From: Lachnospiraceae bacterium
GTDB lineage: Bacteria > Bacillota > Clostridia > Lachnospirales > Lachnospiraceae
NCBI GenBank assembly: GCA_017620155.1
Contig: JAFZQY010000050.1
Coordinates: forward strand, 1 to 33,404
Direction: 5' to 3'
Length of the DNA: 33,404 nt
Position 1 is the stretch's first letter. Each line of letters starts with the position of its first letter. The notes beneath the pieces were generated by a model that saw only the letters and a list, made by a program, of their open reading frames with translations, did not search any database and was not told the origin of the DNA. The translations under genes and the position numbers were made by a program. Below, one piece after another: positions 1 to 8,274 of this stretch.

Positions 1-303
<303 letters not shown>

Positions 304-320
304 TTATATAGCGAGTGAAC

Positions 321-351
321 GGCCCGGGATTTGCTCCCGGGCCATTTTTTT
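321..351 (+). terminator. Rho-independent terminator after gdhA
   Basis: A perfect 9-bp GC-rich stem (GGCCCGGGA at 321-329 with TCCCGGGCC at 335-343), a 5-base loop and a run of T at 345-351. It lies 17 bases after the gdhA stop and before the next gene, and it argues against translation of that gene starting at the upstream GTG at 315. Confidence 0.93.
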
Positions 352-359
352 CAAAAACC

Positions 360-1220
360 ATGGCAAAATGTGATGTATGTTTCAGACAATGTGATATAGC
401 TGAAGGAAGTCCCGGATTCTGCGGCGGGAGGATATGCGCGGGCGGCGTGGTGCGCGCGGCGAACTACGGCCGTGTAACTTCCATAGCGCTTGATCCGATA
501 GAAAAAAAGCCGCTTAACAGATTTTTCCCGGGAAGCATGATAGTGTCCGTAGGAAGCTATGGATGCAACCTGCGCTGCCCTTTTTGCCAGAATGATGACA
601 TATCATGGGGAGATATGGTGAGCGTCTGGCCGGACCGTGCCCGGTATATCACGCCGGAGGAACTTGCTGATATAGCAGAATCATATAGAGGGTCCGGAAA
701 TATCGGAGTTGCATTCACATATAATGAACCGCTGATCGGCTATGAGTTCGTGCGCGATACGGCTAAGCTCGTTCATGAGCGTGGGATGAAAAATGTACTC
801 GTATCAAACGGCTGTGCTTCGTTAGGGGTCCTTGATGAGATCGGGCCGTATATCGATGCGATGAACATAGACCTTAAGGGTTTCTCGGACGAGTATTACA
901 GGGATGATCTTCGTGGCAGCAGGCAGATGGTCATGGAGTTCATTGAGCAGGCGGTTAAGATCTGTCATGTCGAGCTGACCACGCTGATAGTTCCCGGAAA
1001 AAATGATTCCGAGGATGAGATGCGTGAAATGGTCGAGTGGGTCTCCTCACTCACCGACGGATATGGTAATATATGCGGAGAAAACATTCCGTATCACATA
1101 TCAAGATTTTTCCCACGATTCCATATGACCGACCGTGATGCTACGGATGTGGCGCTTATTTACAGGCTGGCGGACATTGCGCGCGAGAGACTCAAATATG
1201 TCTATACCGGCAACTGCTGA
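360..1220 (+). CDS. amrS: AmmeMemoRadiSam-system radical SAM enzyme (AmrS-like)
   Basis: The protein has 286 residues from ATG 360. The frame is open from GTG 315, but that start would sit inside the gdhA terminator. It carries an N-terminal Cys-rich segment (CDVCFRQC, then CGGRIC), the DPIEKKPLNRFFPG segment typical of this family, and the radical SAM cluster motif GCNLRCPFCQ with Cys69, Cys73 and Cys76 binding the 4Fe-4S cluster. The family is related to pyruvate-formate-lyase activases but belongs to the group that usually occurs with AMMECR1 and MEMO1 homologues; its substrate is not established. No AMMECR1 or MEMO gene lies in this window. The next gene starts about 20 bases downstream, suggesting co-transcription. 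No good ribosome binding site precedes ATG 360, so the start is the least certain point. Confidence 0.82.
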   Translation: MAKCDVCFRQCDIAEGSPGFCGGRICAGGVVRAANYGRVTSIALDPIEKKPLNRFFPGSMIVSVGSYGCNLRCPFCQNDDISWGDMVSVWPDRARYITPEELADIAESYRGSGNIGVAFTYNEPLIGYEFVRDTAKLVHERGMKNVLVSNGCASLGVLDEIGPYIDAMNIDLKGFSDEYYRDDLRGSRQMVMEFIEQAVKICHVELTTLIVPGKNDSEDEMREMVEWVSSLTDGYGNICGENIPYHISRFFPRFHMTDRDATDVALIYRLADIARERLKYVYTGNC

Positions 1221-1240
1221 TCCCTTTTTCGGAGATCCAT

Positions 1241-2203
1241 ATGTTACTCTTACAGCAAATGATCATACTGTTCCTGCTGATGATAGTGGGATTCGTTCTT
1301 AACAAGACCGGACTGCTTAACAAGGCGGGTGAAAAGACTATCTCCGCTGTTGTTGTGAATGCGGCTAATCCGGCCATGGTCCTTGCGGCTTCGATCAACA
1401 AGGAAAGCACCATTCAGGGGATTAAGCTGCTCAAGACATTTGGGCTGATCGTTGTCGTCTACATCATACTTGTGATACTTGCCTGGGTCATAACCAGAGT
1501 GCTCCGCGTTCCGATCGGGCAGCGCGGCACATATCAGAATATGACCGTATTCTCTAATATAGGATTCATGGGATTCCCGCTCGTGAGCGCGATGTTCGGA
1601 AGTGATGCGATGCTGTATGCGTCTCTTTTCGTGATCCCGTATAATGTGCTGATCTATACATACGCATATTTCATGATGGACAGTGACCTCGAGGCAGTAG
1701 GCTGCGAGATCGCAGCTGAGGATAAAGAGAAATCATCAGGCGCCCGCTCTGCGGCAACGCTCCGCAAGATCATCAATATCGGCACGATCTCGAGCATCGT
1801 GACCATCATAATATATCTGTCACAGATTCATATCCCCGAATATATAGAGTCCACAGTCACACACTTAAGCCATCTCACAGCACCGCTCTCGATGATCGTT
1901 ATAGGTTCATCGATCGCGAACATGAAGTTTAAGGAGATGTTTACGGATGTGAGGCTTTTGATATTCTCTGCCGTTAAGCTTTTGCTCATTCCCCTGGTGG
2001 GAGTTACGCTGATCAGACTGACCGGCGCAGATCCGCTGTTCGTGGGAGTGTGCCTGGTGATGCTGGGGACACCTATCGGAAGCATGACGGCGATGATCGC
2101 GCAGACCCACGGCAGCAACTATGAGCTCGCGGCCAGGGGAGTAGCGCTCACAACCGTGCTATCTGTTGTTACGCTGCCCCTCATGTCGATGATATTATTA
2201 TGA
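1241..2203 (+). CDS. AEC (auxin efflux carrier) family transporter
   Basis: A 320-residue polytopic membrane protein starting at ATG 1241, six bases after GGAG (1231-1234). It has about ten hydrophobic segments in two halves separated by a charged cytoplasmic loop near residues 145-175, with the N-terminal LNKTGLLN segment typical of AEC permeases. The second half has the family's small-residue helix (GTPIGSMTAMIA). Characterised bacterial members export or exchange small organic anions such as malate, but the substrate cannot be read from sequence. It lies between the radical SAM gene and the phosphopantetheinyl transferase gene with short gaps, so the three are probably one transcript without an obvious common pathway. 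Confidence 0.82.
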   Translation: MLLLQQMIILFLLMIVGFVLNKTGLLNKAGEKTISAVVVNAANPAMVLAASINKESTIQGIKLLKTFGLIVVVYIILVILAWVITRVLRVPIGQRGTYQNMTVFSNIGFMGFPLVSAMFGSDAMLYASLFVIPYNVLIYTYAYFMMDSDLEAVGCEIAAEDKEKSSGARSAATLRKIINIGTISSIVTIIIYLSQIHIPEYIESTVTHLSHLTAPLSMIVIGSSIANMKFKEMFTDVRLLIFSAVKLLLIPLVGVTLIRLTGADPLFVGVCLVMLGTPIGSMTAMIAQTHGSNYELAARGVALTTVLSVVTLPLMSMILL

Positions 2204-2236
2204 TATAGAAACCGAACCAGGCCACTTTATACAGAT

Positions 2237-2989
2237 ATGATCACACCCGACTACCTGCGGATCTACATATCCGACACCAAGTTCATAAACGACTCCGAAG
2301 AATATGAGCGGATATACCAGTCGCTCCCTGAGTTTCGCATGAAGAAAGTGGATTCTCTCAGGAACGAGGAAGTGCGGAAGCAGTCCATGACGGTTTTTGC
2401 ATTACTGGCCCTGGGACTTAAGGAGATGGGCATCGATGTTTCTGATAAGGATGAGTGGGATAAACTTGACTTCTCGCTCAGGACGCATGGAAAGCCCTAC
2501 TTTAAAGGCCGCAGGGATATCCATTTCTCAATGTCGCATACCAAGGGCGCGGCCATGTGTGCGATATCAGGAAGCAGCATAGGATGTGACATAGAGCACA
2601 TTAAGAACAGAATGAGCCTGTATAGCGTGGCCAGAAAGGCTCTGACCGACCGTGAACTGTCTCTCTGCATGCAATCCCCCGGCGTGACCGAAGCGACCGA
2701 TCCTGAGAGCCTCGAGACTGTATCCGCCCTGCCCAATGCGGCCGGGATATGCATCGATCCGCGCAGGTTTTATCATATCTGGACACGCAAAGAAGCGTAT
2801 GTGAAATATACCGGCGAGGGACTTCAGCGCATCCTGACCGGTTTTGACAGTTTAGAGGTTCCGGCACATCTGTATTCCGAGGACTTACACGATCACATCT
2901 GGTCGGTATGCATGCCCGAAGGCGTATATACCGATTTCGCAGTCAAAAGCGCACTCAAAGTTTGTTCTTCTTTTTCTGATCTTGCTTGA
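2237..2989 (+). CDS. 4'-phosphopantetheinyl transferase, Sfp type
   Basis: The 250-residue protein has the hallmarks of the Sfp/AcpT superfamily: HFSMSHTKG at about residues 95-103, the Mg-binding GCDIEH at 116-121 (Asp118, Glu120), and WTRKEAYVK at 182-190 with Glu186 and Lys190. It transfers the phosphopantetheine arm of CoA to a serine of a carrier protein. The two-domain size matches the Sfp type rather than the roughly 120-residue AcpS. An insertion of about 35 residues (roughly 140-175) lies between the two metal/CoA motifs. No carrier protein, polyketide or peptide synthetase gene is in the window, so the target is unknown. The start ATG 2237 has no clear Shine-Dalgarno site. Confidence 0.88.
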   Translation: MITPDYLRIYISDTKFINDSEEYERIYQSLPEFRMKKVDSLRNEEVRKQSMTVFALLALGLKEMGIDVSDKDEWDKLDFSLRTHGKPYFKGRRDIHFSMSHTKGAAMCAISGSSIGCDIEHIKNRMSLYSVARKALTDRELSLCMQSPGVTEATDPESLETVSALPNAAGICIDPRRFYHIWTRKEAYVKYTGEGLQRILTGFDSLEVPAHLYSEDLHDHIWSVCMPEGVYTDFAVKSALKVCSSFSDLA

Positions 2990-3014
2990 AAAATCCCAAG
3001 ATTTCAACTAAAAT
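2986..3014 (+). promoter_or_regulatory. Sigma-A type promoter for hisS
   Basis: TTGAAA at 2986-2991 and TAAAAT at 3009-3014 with a 17-base spacer. It overlaps the stop codon of the upstream gene and would give a leader of roughly 75 bases before the hisS start at 3095. No T-box-like leader is seen. Confidence 0.6.
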
Positions 3015-3094
3015 AGTACTTTGGTATGTTGTGTCGGTAAACACGCAAAAGTGCGCCCGGTATGACGGTACACAATTCCGGAAAGAGGTATGTA

Positions 3095-4354
3095 ATGGCA
3101 CTCAACAAAAAGCCTGTAACAGGCATGAAAGATATACTTCCCGAGGAGATGGTCATCCGTGAATACGTGATGGATATCATCAGGTCTACTTATGCTGAAT
3201 TCGGGTTCACACAGATAGAGACTCCCTGCATAGAGAGCCTCGATAACTTAAACTGCAAAGCCGGTGGAGAGAACGAAAAGCTGATCTTCAAGATCATGAA
3301 GCGCGGCGAGAAACTCAAGATCGCCGAAGCCAAAGAAGAGAACGACCTCGCAGACGGCGGCTTAAGATACGACCTGACCGTTCCGCTCGTTCGTTATTAT
3401 TCCAATCATTCCGCGGAGCTGCCGAATCCTTTCAAGGCACTTCAGATGGGCAATGTATGGCGCGCCGACAGACCTCAGCGCGGCAGATACAGACAGTTCA
3501 TGCAGTGCGATATCGACATCCTCGGCGATGCTTCGAACCTGGCGGAGATCGAGCTGATCCTGGCTACGACCACGACCTTAGGCCGTATCGGATTTAAGAA
3601 TTTCGAGATCAGGATCAACGACAGACGGATCCTCAGGGCGCTCGCGCTTAACTGCGGATTCCCCGAGGAAAAGCTTGACGAGATCTTCATTATCTTAGAC
3701 AAGATGGACAAGATCGGCACTGACGGTGTAAGGGCGGAACTCATCGAAGCAGGCTTCGATGCAGACAAGGTGGATTCCTACATCGGCCGTTATTCGGGAA
3801 TGCAGGAAGCCGACGATCCCGTAGCCTATTGCCTTGATTATCTGGGCGACACCTTGGAAGAGGGCGTTGCCGATTCGTTCAAGGAGATCATCTCATCTGT
3901 CAAAGCGGCAGGCGGTGATCATTATAAGCTTGTTTTTGACCCCACTCTCGTAAGAGGGATGAGTTACTATACAGGAACCATTTTTGAAGTTGCGATGCCC
4001 GAGTTCGGCGGAAGCTGCGGTGGCGGCGGCAGATATGACAGGATGGTTTCGATGTTTACCGGACAGAGCGTACCGGCCTGCGGTTTTTCCATAGGATTCG
4101 AGCGCATCATCATGCTCCTCATGGAGAGCGGATTCAAGGTTCCGGGCTCAGCTTCCAGGACCGCCTATCTGGTAGAAAAAGGCGTGGACAGCGAAACACT
4201 TGTATCGGTGTTTAAGGAAGCGGCGTCGGAGCGCGAAAAAGGCAGACAGATACTCGTTGTCCGCATGAACAAGAACCGCAAGTTCCAGAAAGAACAGCTG
4301 ACGGCGCAGGGTTATACCGAGTTTAAGGAGTTCTTCAAAGAGGGCCTCAAGTAA
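3095..4354 (+). CDS. hisS: Histidyl-tRNA synthetase (divergent Clostridia type)
   Basis: I chose ATG 3095 (419 residues) because GAAAGAGG (3081-3088) lies six bases upstream; the frame extends back to 3062 without such a site. Class II features are all present: motif 1 region (GMKDILPEE), motif 2 with WRADRPQRGRYRQFMQCD, the histidine-specific LVRGMSYYTG loop, CGGGGRYD, and motif 3 (CGFSIGFERI). A C-terminal anticodon-binding alpha/beta domain follows. It charges tRNA-His in the cytosol. The histidine-specific loops and the complete C-terminal domain argue against HisZ, the ATP-phosphoribosyltransferase regulatory paralogue. The gene heads a long same-strand run that also contains glyS and alaS. 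Confidence 0.9.
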   Translation: MALNKKPVTGMKDILPEEMVIREYVMDIIRSTYAEFGFTQIETPCIESLDNLNCKAGGENEKLIFKIMKRGEKLKIAEAKEENDLADGGLRYDLTVPLVRYYSNHSAELPNPFKALQMGNVWRADRPQRGRYRQFMQCDIDILGDASNLAEIELILATTTTLGRIGFKNFEIRINDRRILRALALNCGFPEEKLDEIFIILDKMDKIGTDGVRAELIEAGFDADKVDSYIGRYSGMQEADDPVAYCLDYLGDTLEEGVADSFKEIISSVKAAGGDHYKLVFDPTLVRGMSYYTGTIFEVAMPEFGGSCGGGGRYDRMVSMFTGQSVPACGFSIGFERIIMLLMESGFKVPGSASRTAYLVEKGVDSETLVSVFKEAASEREKGRQILVVRMNKNRKFQKEQLTAQGYTEFKEFFKEGLK

Positions 4355-4355
4355 C

Positions 4356-5261
4356 ATGAACGAGTTTCTCCTCTTTGTATGCGCGACCGTCTGGGGCATC
4401 TCGTTCGTATCCCAGTGTGCGAGCATGGAGTATATCGGTCCGTTCACTTTCAGCGCGATCCGGTGTGCGATGGGAACCCTGGTGCTGATCCCCGTGATCC
4501 TGATAGCGAAGAAGATCGCAATAACCCATCAGGGGAAAAGCGCTACGCTCGCCCAGTTTGAACGCATCTTCGGCAGAAGCACCGTGATCGGCGGGATATT
4601 AAGCGGGATATTGCTTTTCATAGCATCCAATCTCCAGACCATAGCGCTTAAGACCGCGTCAGCCGGCAAAGGCGGATTCATCACCGCGATGTATATCATC
4701 TTGGTGCCGATCCTCGGGATCTTTCTTCATAAGAAGATAGGATTCAATGTCTGGATAAGCGTGGGACTGGCCACAGTCGGGCTGTACCTGCTGTGCATCA
4801 AGGACGGATTTACACTTGGGTCCGAGGACCTGCTGCTACTTGCGTGCGCGCTCTTTTTTGCGATACAGATACTGGTCGTTGATAAGTACGTGCCGGATGC
4901 GAACGGCATAGCGATGGCGGCCATTGAATTCGGCGTATGTTCGCTGATGTCGGCCGTAGTGATGCTCTTTTGCGAAACGCCCACATGGGAACTTATAAAC
5001 GAATGCATGGGCGCCCTGCTCTATGCGGGAGTCGGCAGCTGCGGAGTTGCATATACATTACAGATACTTGGGCAGAGGGATGTCGAACCGACCATGGCGA
5101 GCCTCATCATGAGCCTTGAGAGCGTGGTCAGCGTGATCTCCGGCGCCGTGATCCTTCACCAGATCATGACCGGCCGTGAACTATTAGGTTGCGCGCTCAT
5201 GTTCGTGGCTATCATCCTCGCACAGATGACCGACGTGATAGCTGCCCGGAGGAAAAAATGA
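4356..5261 (+). CDS. EamA/DMT-family transporter
   Basis: A 301-residue membrane protein with about ten predicted transmembrane helices in the two five-helix repeats of the drug/metabolite transporter superfamily. Helix 1 begins at residue 2 (LLFVCATVWGISFVSQ), and the second repeat begins near residue 165. A typical end-of-repeat segment, EPTMASLIMSLESVVSVISG, is near residues 247-266. It starts one base after the hisS stop and overlaps the next gene by four bases (ATGA), so it is part of the same transcript. Substrate cannot be told; relatives export amino acids, nucleotides or other metabolites. Confidence 0.82.
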   Translation: MNEFLLFVCATVWGISFVSQCASMEYIGPFTFSAIRCAMGTLVLIPVILIAKKIAITHQGKSATLAQFERIFGRSTVIGGILSGILLFIASNLQTIALKTASAGKGGFITAMYIILVPILGIFLHKKIGFNVWISVGLATVGLYLLCIKDGFTLGSEDLLLLACALFFAIQILVVDKYVPDANGIAMAAIEFGVCSLMSAVVMLFCETPTWELINECMGALLYAGVGSCGVAYTLQILGQRDVEPTMASLIMSLESVVSVISGAVILHQIMTGRELLGCALMFVAIILAQMTDVIAARRKK

Positions 5262-6181
5262 ACAGATCACATCTTGATGTACTCGCAGATAAATTTGCGG
5301 AGACCAAAGATAATAATGTTTTTAACGAATTCATGATGGAGCTGGAGAACAGTCTGGTCATGGTCCCTGCCAAGGCTCCCGAGAATGTGAGCGAGGAGAC
5401 CATGGAGGCAGCCAAAAGCGGCAAGCCGATACCGATCGACTTAAAGAATCCGCCTCAGGTTCTGCTCATGCCGAAAAAGGACGGCGGATTGCTTTTCCCC
5501 GTATTCACTTCAGCTCAGCAGATACCTGCTGACAGGAAACCGCCCGTGATCGTGAATCTGCCTTTCAGCGCGGTCATCGATCTGCTCAAGAAGAATGAGG
5601 ACAAGGTCAGCGAGATCATCGTCAATCCTTTTTCCAAATCCATCATTCTGACGGATAAACTGGTGGATCTGGTAGACAAGCGCATCAAGGCCGGAGTGGT
5701 CGGACAGCGCGCTCAGAGCGTCAAACTTACCGAGCAGCAGATCCATGCGATCGCCCATGTAAAGATGAGCAGGGAGGAACTTCCGAAGGCCCTATTTGCA
5801 GATCCCAAGAAGGTCTTATCCGACATCAAACTCGGAAAAGAAAAATACATCCTGGATGCTTACAGAAAAGTGTATCCTCCGAATATCAAGGTGCCTTACT
5901 CTGATGATGACATATCAGTCATGTGCCTTCAGATAGATGAGGATATGCTGATCACGCGAATCGATCTTCCCGAGACATATACGCAGGAAGGCTCGGCCGT
6001 GCGGATATATATAGCCGAGCACGCTGGCGAGACCGGGTATTACATGATCGAGAAAGGCGGAAAAGACGCCCCCGCTTATGTAGCATCCGTGACTGAAGAC
6101 GGTACGCATACGAAGATTGAGGAGGCGCCTGATAACGGGGCGGAGATCGAGACCATCATGAGCCTGATCCGTCCTTCATAA
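5258..6181 (+). CDS. SseB-domain protein, cytoplasmic, function unknown
   Basis: The 307-residue protein starts at ATG 5258, five bases after GGAGG (5248-5252) and overlapping the permease stop by four bases. Residues about 10-140 fit the SseB N-terminal domain: a helix with NVFNEFMMELENSLVMVPA, then the beta-strand pattern LLMPKKDGGLLFPVFTSAQ and a final strand near IIVNPFSKSIILT. The C-terminal half resembles the SseB C-terminal region. There is no signal peptide or membrane segment. SseB was first named in Salmonella, but such domains are common in Clostridia and Actinobacteria with no known role, so no secretion function is implied. The next gene follows with a two-base gap to its first possible start. 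Confidence 0.72.
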   Translation: MNRSHLDVLADKFAETKDNNVFNEFMMELENSLVMVPAKAPENVSEETMEAAKSGKPIPIDLKNPPQVLLMPKKDGGLLFPVFTSAQQIPADRKPPVIVNLPFSAVIDLLKKNEDKVSEIIVNPFSKSIILTDKLVDLVDKRIKAGVVGQRAQSVKLTEQQIHAIAHVKMSREELPKALFADPKKVLSDIKLGKEKYILDAYRKVYPPNIKVPYSDDDISVMCLQIDEDMLITRIDLPETYTQEGSAVRIYIAEHAGETGYYMIEKGGKDAPAYVASVTEDGTHTKIEEAPDNGAEIETIMSLIRPS

Positions 6182-6207
6182 TCATGAAAAACAAGGTTGG
6201 AGAAACA

Positions 6208-6822
6208 ATGACATTTTTGCATAAGATAAAAACAAAAAGAATAATAGCCGCTGCGGTGCTCGCCGCACTGTCGCTTACTCTCTTCGGATGCGGATCTGAT
6301 CCGACGGAAGGTAAGTCCGGCAGGGAGATACATAAGGACGGAAGCGTAGAGGCTGTCATCGTCACACCTTTTGACGAAACATATTACAGCGTAGCGGACT
6401 TAAAGGCCATGATCGACGAAGAGGTGTCCGGTTACAACTTCGACCACGCGGGAGACAAGATCTCGCCCGGAGATGTGAGCTGCACCGACGGAGTCTTAAC
6501 CTGCGTCATGAACTTTTCATCGGATGAAGATTACGCCGAGTTTAACACCAGGCGGTTCATGATAGAGGATTTTGCGACGGCGATGGCTTCCGATCTGGTC
6601 AAGATATCTGTCAAGTCCGTCAAGGATCTGGCTCAGACCGATCTTCATACCGTGACCGACGGCAACAAGTTATCCGTTCTGATAACCGATGAGCCGGGAT
6701 ATGTCATTTTTCCCGGAAAAGTAAGATACATATCGGACGGAGTGGAAGTTCTGGATAAGAAGACCGTAAATGTCTTAGAGGACATGGACGGACTGGCATA
6801 TATCATTTACGAGATCAAATAA
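6208..6822 (+). CDS. Putative lipoprotein, function unknown
   Basis: I chose ATG 6208 (204 residues) because GGAG (6199-6202) sits five bases upstream; an in-frame ATG at 6184 has no such site. The N-terminus is a classical lipoprotein signal: basic residues, a hydrophobic stretch, and lipobox LFGC with Cys28. The mature part is acidic and soluble, with a YYSVADLKAMIDEEV segment followed by several predicted strands and a C-terminal strand-rich part (VIFPGKVRYISDGVEVLDKK). I do not recognise a family. It would be anchored on the outer face of the membrane. It lies between the SseB-domain gene and glyS, 30 bases before the latter. Confidence 0.72.
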   Translation: MTFLHKIKTKRIIAAAVLAALSLTLFGCGSDPTEGKSGREIHKDGSVEAVIVTPFDETYYSVADLKAMIDEEVSGYNFDHAGDKISPGDVSCTDGVLTCVMNFSSDEDYAEFNTRRFMIEDFATAMASDLVKISVKSVKDLAQTDLHTVTDGNKLSVLITDEPGYVIFPGKVRYISDGVEVLDKKTVNVLEDMDGLAYIIYEIK

Positions 6823-6852
6823 ATCTGAAATAAAAAACTGGAGGAGATTTTT

Positions 6853-8253
6853 ATGGAAAAGACAATGGACAAGATAGTAACCCTGGCCAAGACCAGAGGA
6901 TTCGTATATCCCGGTTCCGAGATCTACGGAGGTCTGGCGAACACATGGGATTACGGCAATCTCGGCGTCGAGCTTAAGAATAATGTAAAAAAGGCATGGT
7001 GGCAGAAGTTCGTGCAGGAAAGCCCTTATAATGTCGGCGTAGACTGTGCGATACTGATGAACCCCCAGACATGGGTGGCATCCGGACATCTCGGCGGATT
7101 CTCAGATCCTCTGATGGATTGTAAGCAGTGCCACGAGAGATTCAGAGCCGACAAGATCATAGAAGATTTTGCGGCAGAAAAAGGCATAACCCTTGAGACT
7201 TCAGTGGACGGATGGTCACATGAGGAGATGGAGAAATTCATCAAGGACAATAACGTGCCCTGCCCTTCATGCGGCATGCATGATTTCACTCCGATCAGAG
7301 AGTTCAACCTGATGTTCAAGACATTCCAGGGCGTTACCGAGGATGCGAAGGATGTCGTATACCTGCGTCCCGAGACCGCTCAGGGTATCTTCGTTAACTT
7401 CAAGAATGTACAGAGAACCTCACGTAAGAAGGTGCCTTTCGGTATCTGCCAGGTAGGTAAGAGCTTCCGTAACGAGATCACTCCCGGTAACTTCACTTTC
7501 CGTACCAGAGAGTTCGAGCAGATGGAACTGGAGTTCTTCTGCAAACCCGGCACACAGACAGAGTGGTTTGAATACTGGCGTAAGTTCTGCTATGAGTGGC
7601 TGCTTAAACTCGGCATCAAAGCAGAGAATTTAAGACTGCGTGATCACGATCCCGAGGAGCTCTCATTCTACTCGGATCATACGACCGATATCGAGTATGC
7701 ATTCCCCTTCACCGACTGGGGCGAGCTCTGGGGTATCGCATCCAGGACCGATTATGACCTGACCAGACATCAGGAGACATCCAAGCAGTCCATGGAATAC
7801 TTCGATGATGAGACTAATGAGAAGTACATCCCTTATGTTGTTGAGCCTTCGCTCGGTGCAGACCGCGTGACTTTAGCCTTCCTTTGTGAGGCATATGACG
7901 AGGAGAACTTAGGAACCGAGGAAGCGCCCGACATGCGTACCGTACTTCGTTTCCATCCCGCTATCGCGCCGGTTAAGATCGGCGTGCTGCCTCTTTCCAA
8001 GAAGCTTAATGAGGGCGCTGAGAAGATATATGCTCAGCTTTCCAAGAAATACAACTGCGAGTTTGATGACCGCGGAAACATCGGTAAGAGATATCGCCGT
8101 CAGGATGAGATCGGAACGCCTTTCTGCGTAACTTATGACTTCGATTCGGAAGAGGATCATAAGGTTACGGTGAGGTTCCGTGATTCCATGGAGCAGGAGC
8201 GCGTGGCCATCGAAGAGCTGGATGCGTTCTTTGAAGACAAGTTTACATTCTAA
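6853..8253 (+). CDS. glyS: Glycyl-tRNA synthetase, alpha2 type
   Basis: 466 residues from ATG 6853, preceded by GGAGGAG (6841-6847). The protein shows the class II GlyRS layout of the single-chain dimeric type: an N-terminal [21 protein letters not shown] segment, two CxxC pairs (CKQC and CPSCG, residues about 94-140) likely to bind zinc, class II motif 2 ([20 protein letters not shown]), motif 3 ([14 protein letters not shown]) and a C-terminal anticodon-binding domain. It charges tRNA-Gly in the cytosol. No T-box leader precedes it, unlike many Firmicute glyS genes, so control probably rests with the upstream promoter. Confidence 0.95.
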   Translation: MEKTMDKIVTLAKTRGFVYPGSEIYGGLANTWDYGNLGVELKNNVKKAWWQKFVQESPYNVGVDCAILMNPQTWVASGHLGGFSDPLMDCKQCHERFRADKIIEDFAAEKGITLETSVDGWSHEEMEKFIKDNNVPCPSCGMHDFTPIREFNLMFKTFQGVTEDAKDVVYLRPETAQGIFVNFKNVQRTSRKKVPFGICQVGKSFRNEITPGNFTFRTREFEQMELEFFCKPGTQTEWFEYWRKFCYEWLLKLGIKAENLRLRDHDPEELSFYSDHTTDIEYAFPFTDWGELWGIASRTDYDLTRHQETSKQSMEYFDDETNEKYIPYVVEPSLGADRVTLAFLCEAYDEENLGTEEAPDMRTVLRFHPAIAPVKIGVLPLSKKLNEGAEKIYAQLSKKYNCEFDDRGNIGKRYRRQDEIGTPFCVTYDFDSEEDHKVTVRFRDSMEQERVAIEELDAFFEDKFTF

Positions 8254-8274
8254 CCGTATATTTCAGGAGTAATT

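Noticed and set aside
315-359. Start of the radical SAM gene at GTG 315
   Set aside because: This part lies inside the strong gdhA terminator hairpin and encodes residues not expected in the family; ATG 360 gives the normal N-terminus.
2990-3094. T-box leader controlling hisS (and likewise glyS and alaS)
   Set aside because: The leaders are too short and lack a T-box sequence or antiterminator/terminator pair.
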